In this document: positions 57,524 to 64,000 of the stretch, in pieces
How the letters are laid out: the number at the start of each line of letters is the position of its first letter
Position numbering within the stretch: position 1 is the stretch's first letter
DNA from: Capillidium heterosporum
Lineage: Eukaryota > Entomophthoromycota > Entomophthoromycetes > Entomophthorales > Capillidiaceae
Assembly (NCBI GenBank): GCA_016630905.1
Contig: WBMQ01000010.1
Location: 1,488,001-1,552,000 of the forward strand
Direction of reading: 5' to 3'
DNA length: 64,000 nucleotides
Made by a program: the position numbers and the translations under genes
The notes under the pieces: model-generated
Told to the model about the DNA's origin: nothing
What the model saw: only the letters and a program-made list of their open reading frames with translations
Databases searched by the model: none

Positions 57524-59242
57524 AGTAGTTATTGAATGTCTATTTTTATGAAGTGTTTGTTATGGTAAGAACTCTATATGATTTAATAAGTTTCAGCAGG
57601 ATAAGGGAGCTTTGTTGTGTTCGTTATACCTGAAAGCTAAGGTAGAAATGTATTTTTAGAGCCCTGCTTATACTCTTCCTGATTAATCTAGGGTTCTCTG
57701 AAGTGTATTAAATTGATAAAGGGACTAGGAGAAGGGGGATCTAGGATAATAATAGAATCGACTGTAGGAAAGCCACTTGGCACTCCAGTTCGGATGTCAG
57801 CTATCCGTTCAATTTTAGAATTTTCTTGTGATCTGGAATTAAGGATGTGGTGATACAGTATCGTCCACCCAACATTTGGACTTTCAAGAATTGTAACTGC
57901 CAAGGTGCCAATCTACACGTGAAATTTTATTTACACATCTGCCTATGAAGGTCTAGCCAGGCCTGCCTGAAAATCTCCAACCCGCTAAGTTCCATCCACA
58001 CTTCCATCGTAGCTTATTCAACTTATAAACACCAAACATCCCTGCTTTACACCACTATTAAGACTTTGCCTCTGTTCATCTATTCTAGTCTATTATTTAT
58101 TATTAGTAGGTAATAAAATCAGACTATATTTCATGAATAGATCAAATTCAATATTGGCCGCTCCAAATTTTGGAATAGTTTGGCTTTGCCACCACAATTT
58201 TGGAGGTTGGGTAAACATTTTCAAGGTATTTGTAAGCAGTCATTCTAAAGGAAGGTATAGTATAGTACCACTAGTAAATTTATAAAGATATACCTTTGTG
58301 GTTCGTATTGAATTAGCTGATAGTCGTATACTTACAAATTATACTAGGGCTTTTGCTGTACTTGGAATGAAACTATCGTATAAAAGGTAGGTGTAGAGTG
58401 ATATTCGTAAATTTGATAGGCTACTGGAGTTGCTCTTTTGGCAAAAAGGCAGCCTTGGCTTTAGAATGGGCTTTGTAGTTAATAGTACCAATAAACTTAC
58501 TATTGAAGCAGATAGTGTAGCTGTTTAGCGCCATTCCAACTTTTGATAAATGGCCAAGGACAAGCAGCTCATTAAAGCCATTGTAGTCTTGGTATACACT
58601 TATAAATGCTTCCTTGTCCTTGGCAAAAGCAAATGGCTTGGAACAAAGGCAGTAAATTGCCAGATGCCTATTTCGGTACAATCTAACAGCAATATTACTA
58701 TAAAAATAGTACACGTAAACCAAGCAGCTTGTTTACAAATCCTATATACCAAGCCTTAGCCCTGTTACGTTTGTTTACAACTGCGCCTAAATACAATAAC
58801 CGAATAACTTGCCTGAGTTCTATTCTTCAAAATACCTCGACTAAATTAGTTCCCGACCCTAGCAACTGAAACAGTTTAATAAGTTCTAAACCTGGTGAAA
58901 GGAGTGTTATCATCACTGGCTTTATGGTTTGGATCGTCCAGAAAGCTATAAATAGAACTAGTAGGTGATAACACCAATGAAGTAATAAGTTAGGCCTGAT
59001 TCCCCAAACTTCCGCTCAAAAATGTTCATTTAGGTCAACTATATAAAGAAATGGGCTGAATAATTTTGATGAAATTCAAAGCAAAATTCTATTTCATTTC
59101 ATCCCATCAAGAAAAGTTAAAAGTTCGTTAGTGAAGTTATTGTGTGTTTATTTATTGTGATAAAAGTTCGGTTGTTAGTTAAAAGAGTGATAGAATATAT
59201 ATACCCAGCCACAAATAGTGTTGTACCCCTCCCATTAAAACA
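57524..59242. other. Intergenic region
   Basis: About 1.7 kb. Overlapping antisense frames at 58421–58759 are not convincing. The right end carries the promoter of the DysF gene. Confidence 0.5.
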
Positions 59243-60862
59243 ATGAAACGCAACTCAATCCAGCTACCCAGCAAAATAAGGATCCCAACTACCACTCAAC
59301 TTACCCAATCCGATACCAAATTTAACCATTTGCGGAACTTGAGCGACAGTATGGTCTTCCGACTCAGTAAGATCAAAAAGGACGATACCAATTCGATACC
59401 ACCTTTATCACCGGTAAATTAACATTTCCAACCTTGGCTATTTTCGTTTTGTATACACTTTTGTTTTAACTTAGTTAAAGCTATTAAAATAGCTGAAGCA
59501 TAGGTTTACTAAAGCCCATTAAGTAAACTTAACTTTTATGGTTAGGCTTTGCCTCTTACTTTAGTCCAAATGGGTATGCCATTCTATCACCAGCTATTTT
59601 AATACCTTCTATTAAGCTCAAAACCATTTTATACTTGTTTTTAATGTACTTTGTTATTTCGGCCCTCCACCAATTCCCTCTGACCAACGGATTGGTGGAT
59701 ACGGCCATCCAAAAGCTATCACCGTATCCTAACTTCTACATCTACAAACAGGCCCACCGGACTCAATCCCTACCCAACAACAATTCCAGCCAAGCACCTT
59801 TACAAACCTACGAAGTCTTGTACGAGCACCAACGCGGGTACTATAATGCCATCTCAACAACTTACTAACTTCATTATTAGTTTTTTCCTGCTAGGCTTCC
59901 CCAAATTTAGTCCTAACTTGCTACATCCTATGGACCCACCACCATGGTGCAATAGCAATATGAAGGGCGTTATAACCGATATCAGCTGCCACCCCTTACC
60001 CGACCCTACCTGGGAGTGGGTCGACGATGAGAGTAACGGCAAGGGGTGGATGGTAGATATGTCAGGGGATGTCGATCCTGACGGTTGGCAGTATGCCTTT
60101 CGCTTTTCCCAACGGGCTAGTTCCTGGTCAGGTGAAGCTAAACACTTCAAGTCGTTCGTAAGACGTAGACGCTGGTTGCGACTTCGACGTAAGAAGCTGG
60201 ACCTCGAGGTAAAGTTTTACAGCCCCATCTTATAAGTTCCTTAAACTAACTTACAATTTTAGCCGTTGCTGGAAACTAACTCGATTAAATCCTACTCGCG
60301 ACACATCTCTAAGTCCCCTACCTCTCTACAGAGCTACCAGGTACCTTGAGCTGTGTAAAGCAGTACTAACTTATCTTTTTTATAGTCCTCCGATACAGCT
60401 AGTTTGGAACCCATAAGTCCCGGCTTGGACCCGTACCAAGATACCTACCTTCACCACCAACTCTTACAAGCGCGCGTCGACCGCGAACGTATCTCCATTT
60501 TACAACGCTACCTCATAGCCCGTAACCAACCCCCCACCCCCAAAGAGCTGGAGACTCTGCTCAACTATCTTGACTACGAATCTAGTAGGAAAAGATTGTT
60601 AAAGGCGTTGGCTGAACATTACCCTATAGATATTTTGAACGTGTTGCCACCACTACCTCATCCTCTAGCTAAAGCTAATTCAATTGGGGGTGAGAGTAGT
60701 TATAAGACGCCGATACATTCTCCGTTGAGTTCCCCGTTGCCAGTACCTCAGTCTCCAAAGGTAGATGATGATGCTGTTGAGGATAAAGAAGCTGATCGAA
60801 GAGCTTCGCAGCGAAGGTCGCTATCCTTCTATTCAGATGCCAAATCTTTTTTGGAGTTGTAG
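59243..60862 (+). CDS. DysF (peroxin/dysferlin) domain protein
   Basis: Proposed exons 59243–59413, 59617–59837, 59881–60208, 60263–60340, 60386–60862; 1275 nt, 424 residues, phases closed. The N-terminus is basic and disordered ('MKRNSIQLPSKIRIPTTTQL'). The DysF domain reads 'YEVLYEHQRGFFLLGFPKFS', 'MDPPPW', 'LPDPTWEWVDDE', 'MVDMSGDVDPDGWQYAFRFS' and 'KSFVRRRRWLRLR'. A helical C-terminal region 'ARVDRERISILQRYLI...YESSRKRLLKAL' follows. This order matches fungal peroxin/ferlin-domain proteins related to Pex23/Pex30 and Spo73, which act at ER, peroxisome or prospore membranes. The first intron (203 nt) is unusually long here and the exon 2 start is uncertain. The proposed exon 2 begins with a hydrophobic stretch ('TILYLFLMYFVISAL'). 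Confidence 0.8.
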
Positions 60863-61734
60863 ATAGGTCATCAATCTTCCAATTCAAAACTACCTGGTTC
60901 ACGATGCAATGTTAATGATGTGTTTCTCTTCTCCCTTGCTCTTTCTCCCACTCTTTCCCTTCTATGTCTTTACAACCTACCCTTCTAGTTTACTAACCGC
61001 TGCTTACTAATTATTTGAAATGGAATGCAATAAAACGTGCTATTATTCTATATTTTAGGCTGTGTACAAAGGAATATATAAAGCTATATTAATGTTTAAA
61101 TCTGGATAAATAGTATATCTGTGCAGTTTAGGTCTATGGAGATATATTTTGAAGGATGAATGGCTATGGCCTTGGATTTCAAATTGGAAAGTTTGATGTT
61201 ATTTTTGTCTCATCTTTCGATGGAAGGATTTTTGTAAAGTAGAATTGGATTATCTAGATGATATGAAGGTAGTTGTTTTACATATGTAAAGTATAGGAGT
61301 TTAAGTTTGTTTTTATGGTTGAATGCAAGCTATCAGCCTTGGAAATGGAATAAATGCATTTACAAGCTTGGAGTTTGTTGGTAGTAGAGTTTGAAATTTT
61401 AGTTATTAGGTCTACTATATGGCTTTCATACTGTAAGCTATTGAAGCTTGAGAAAGGCGGTTTATATATAAGTATGCTAAATCAAACAATTTTTATATCA
61501 GAGTTGTGAAGAGCTGTAGTTGGAGCATTAACATATGGAGAATTGTGGATTTCTACAAGTATATGCTTCGAAAATTGCCAGGATTTTTTGCCATGCCAGT
61601 TGAAATTTTAGGGTGGGGTTGATGTCTAACTTCAATGTTTTTTCAAAGGATCTCCGGTAGATCTTGGAAGCTTGAGGTTTTGATGAAACGGTCACAAGTT
61701 TTGGATAGATCACTACACAACAAATTTTATAGTG
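60863..61734. other. Intergenic region
   Basis: About 0.9 kb downstream of the DysF gene with no supportable gene. Confidence 0.5.
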
Positions 61735-62095
61735 GAAATTGAGCTATTTAGTTTTGCCGTTTATAATTCTCTTTAGAGTTTTTATTGAGATTCAACTTTG
61801 GTTTGAATTTCATACCAACCGTAAATCGTCAACTGGTAACCTAAAATTTAGAATACCAGTCACTGTAGAGCGAGAAATTGGTTGAAATTGATGATTTATG
61901 GTAAAATGAAAGACAACTATCGCTACAAAATGCCTCAATTCTAAACTCGGGATTATTATTGAAGAAAATATAGCTTGGGGGTAGATCTGTAGAAACTATC
62001 AAGTTAAAATTACTATAGGCTTTGTATAAATTTTTAATCGTCCTACAAGGATGCCTTATTTCAATACTAAAGTTTCCAAGCTAATGAGCATCTAT
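61735..62095 (+). repeat. Tandem-duplicated upstream region, copy 1
   Basis: About 360 bases before the secreted-protein gene at 62213 that recur at 63640–64000, offset about 1.91 kb, same orientation. Clear shared words include 'aaaatgaaag', 'cctcaattctaaactcg' versus 'cctcaatcctaaactcg', and 'aaagtttccaa'. It marks a tandem duplication of the promoter and probably of the whole gene. Confidence 0.75.
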
Positions 62096-62212
62096 CCTAT
62101 TGACTCCAAGTCCAATAGGTCTATCACCAGTTATCACAAGAATTCAATAAAAAAGTTGAAAATTGCTAGCGACACCTTACATACCTTGAACTATTATTTT
62201 TTGATTATAGTG

Positions 62213-63257
62213 ATGAAATTTCAGATCCTTATAGCTGTACTATTGCAGACGTTTGTGCTTGGTATTTCTATTTAAATTCAATCAAACTAATCTTTGTAGC
62301 CAAAAACGTTAACAAAAATGGTCGTGGACCCAGCCGTGAAAAAGATGGTGACGACAAGGATATGAGCTCTGGGAATGATGCACTAGAGCGTAGTACCAAA
62401 GGTGGTCGGGGACCCAGCCGTGGTAATGATGGGAATTTAGAGTCTGAGAAGAATCGCGAAAGAGATCGGGAGGAGGAGAGAGAAAAAGAGCATGAGAAAG
62501 GCTTTGATTTGGTTGGTAAGATCTTGGGATCCTATACACAAAATCTCAAAGTACCATTATAATTGAATACTCATTACTAACAGTTAAAACAGCAAAGAGG
62601 AAAACCAAATGATAATAAATGCATTACTTATGTCAAGACCTTGGAGTTGAACCCCGATAAATCGTACTATTGGGAGACTGATATCCAAAATAATGGGGGG
62701 ATCTGTACTTTGGCTATACAGGCTCCACGTAAAGGCAAGTTTGAAATCGAGCAAACAAGGTATTTACTTTACAAAGTTGGAATTTTAGTTAATATAAAAC
62801 TAGGAAAGACAACGGGTTTGGTGATATTTCGTTCAAAATTATCTTGAAGAGCAGTGATGGGTCGAACGACATCACTTATAAAGGCAAGTACGGTCGTCGA
62901 TCTGATAAATTATCTTTGGGTTCGGAGAATACAAACGACGTCAGGAATTTTGTTGAGTACAATAAGACTACCAAGAAGTGCGAGTTTGAAAAACCAGGGC
63001 GATACATGGTAGGATATAAGGTTTATAAGATTTACTGACGATATGTTTAGTAGTCAATTTAATAGTGGATACCTCACCTGTGCTAGTGACAACGTATGCA
63101 GGGTATCGGGCCATGTAAGACATTTATTTAGGATTAACTTTATGCTGATAGTCTTGTATAGTTCTTTACCTCATGTGTCTTCTCCCTATGCGATAAAGAC
63201 TACAACTATATCTGCTCACGTACTAGAGTCTGTATACCTAAAGATGAGAGTCCCTAG
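62213..63257 (+). CDS. Secreted cysteine-rich protein, paralogue of the gene at 25462, with one apparent frameshift
   Basis: Proposed exons 62213–62261, 62300–62550, 62593–62759, 62804–63008, 63051–63114, 63162–63257. A signal peptide ('MKFQILIAVLLQTFVLA') is split by intron 1. A charged, hydrophilic insert follows with a repeated 'GRGPSR' element. Then come 'LELNPDKSYYWETDI', a beta-type middle, and a C-terminal Cys module: C-A-S-D-x2-C-R-V, 'TSCVFSLCD', 'YICSRTRVCIP'. Order of parts and introns 3 to 5 match the 25462 gene in position and phase. Exon 4 ends one base out of frame with exon 5. Removing one base from the A5 run at 62989–62993 would restore the expected phase and give a Cys at the expected place. 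It is either a real frameshift (pseudogene) or a sequence error. Confidence 0.65.
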
Positions 63258-63639
63258 TCATAGCTAAACTTATTTTTAGAGCTATCAATATCCCTTTAAA
63301 TTAAAAGTGTACTTTTTACTTGAATGAACTCATTTTATATAATTTAATGAGCATATGATGAAGTTTGATGATCTATTTAGATAAAATGTATAGCTAATGT
63401 AGAGTTTAGTAGCTTATTTTTGGATTTCTTTTATGGAACTGATCGTGCGTTTATATAGTTTCGTAAAATACCAGTACTATCAAAACGTTATAAATGTAGC
63501 TTTTAGTAGGCTCAATGCTTATGTACGATGCATTCAATATTTTGATATACCAGAGTAGGATATCCCAAGGAAAATTAATGAATGAAGCTATCTAAAGTTT
63601 TGAATAGGATACTACGCTACCCATTTGGATGAAAGCTGG

Positions 63640-64000
63640 ATTGTTTATTTTCGCCGTTTATTGCTATCCCTCAGTTTCGATCAAAATCTGGTAACTAATT
63701 GACTTTCCTGTCTTTAGAAATCGTTAACCACTAACCTAAAATCGCTATCAAAGTTTGAAATGAAAGCCTGTTGTAGTGTCAAATTGATTGAGATTGGTGG
63801 TTTACATTAAAATGAAAGTAAACCATTGCTATAAATACCTCAATCCTAAACTCGAATTGCTATTGAGGAAGGATGTGCGTCTTGGGAGTTAGACTGAGTG
63901 AGTGCTAGTAAGGTAAAATTGCTATACGTGTTTTATAAATTTACAACCATCCTAAAATGCCACATTGCTCTAATAATAAAGTTTCCAATTAATGGACATC
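63640..64000 (+). repeat. Tandem-duplicated upstream region, copy 2, cut by the window edge
   Basis: Second copy of 61735–62095. By the same spacing, a third member of the Cys-rich secreted family would start about 120 bases past the window end. Not verifiable here. Confidence 0.7.

Noticed and set aside
58421-58759. Overlapping sense and antisense frames of 69–100 codons
   Set aside because: Both cannot be real, neither has a domain; the antisense one was considered as a transposon fragment but no motif supports it.

Overview
The window reads as nuclear DNA of a fungus, most likely an ascomycete. Genes carry many short GT–AG introns (about 36–75 nt), often with a TACTAAC-like branch site. 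The proteins include Zn2Cys6 and ATF/bZIP transcription factors, a Ste11-type MAPKKK with SAM domain, a Set9-type SET protein, a Tda3-type FAD oxidoreductase and a Pcs60-type peroxisomal synthetase. Gene-rich DNA alternates with very AT-rich blocks (about 1–3040, 14150–16450, 22200–24640) that hold decayed repeats. Repeat copies differ mainly by C/T and G/A, as expected from repeat-induced point mutation or methyl-C decay. I could not place the species further.

Layout. After the first AT-rich block come the mitochondrial branched-chain dehydrogenase E2 (3128–4780, -), a Pcs60-like acyl/oxalyl-CoA synthetase (5791–7338, -), a secreted GH20 hexosaminidase (9468–11159, +), an AlkB-family dioxygenase with CUE and GRF parts (12154–13392, +) and a small SCP2 protein with a 17-nt micro-exon (13499–14017, -). 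The second AT-rich block is followed by a PAP2 lipid phosphatase (16703–17918, +) and a 924-residue unknown disordered protein (18182–20956, -). After the third block come a Cys-rich secreted protein (25462–26355, +), Ubc13 (27192–27895, -), mitochondrial SHMT (28966–30869, +), a Tda3-like oxidoreductase (31443–32658, -) and a Zn2Cys6 regulator (33276–35051, +).

The accessory part begins with four tiny secreted proteins in 2.5 kb (35306–37837) on alternating strands. They share a signal peptide, a dibasic site and a C-terminal motif centred on G-V-A-N. Then follow an ATF/bZIP factor (39021–39887), Ste11-like MAPKKK (41330–44292), NADPH-cytochrome P450 reductase (45898–48030), mitochondrial GluRS (48696–50654), a Set9-like SET protein whose frame is broken several times (51117–53672, -), a secreted unknown (56789–57523), a DysF-domain protein (59243–60862) and a second Cys-rich secreted protein (62213–63257). 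The latter is a paralogue of the one at 25462 with matching intron positions. Its upstream region is repeated at the right edge, so a third copy probably starts just outside.

Most genes are unrelated housekeeping functions: mitochondrial metabolism, peroxisome, signalling, repair and chromatin. The candidates for something undescribed are the four-peptide cluster, the Cys-rich secreted family with its tandem copy, and the multiply frame-shifted SET gene with a PWWP-like segment. I found no tRNA, rRNA, CRISPR array or intact transposon.
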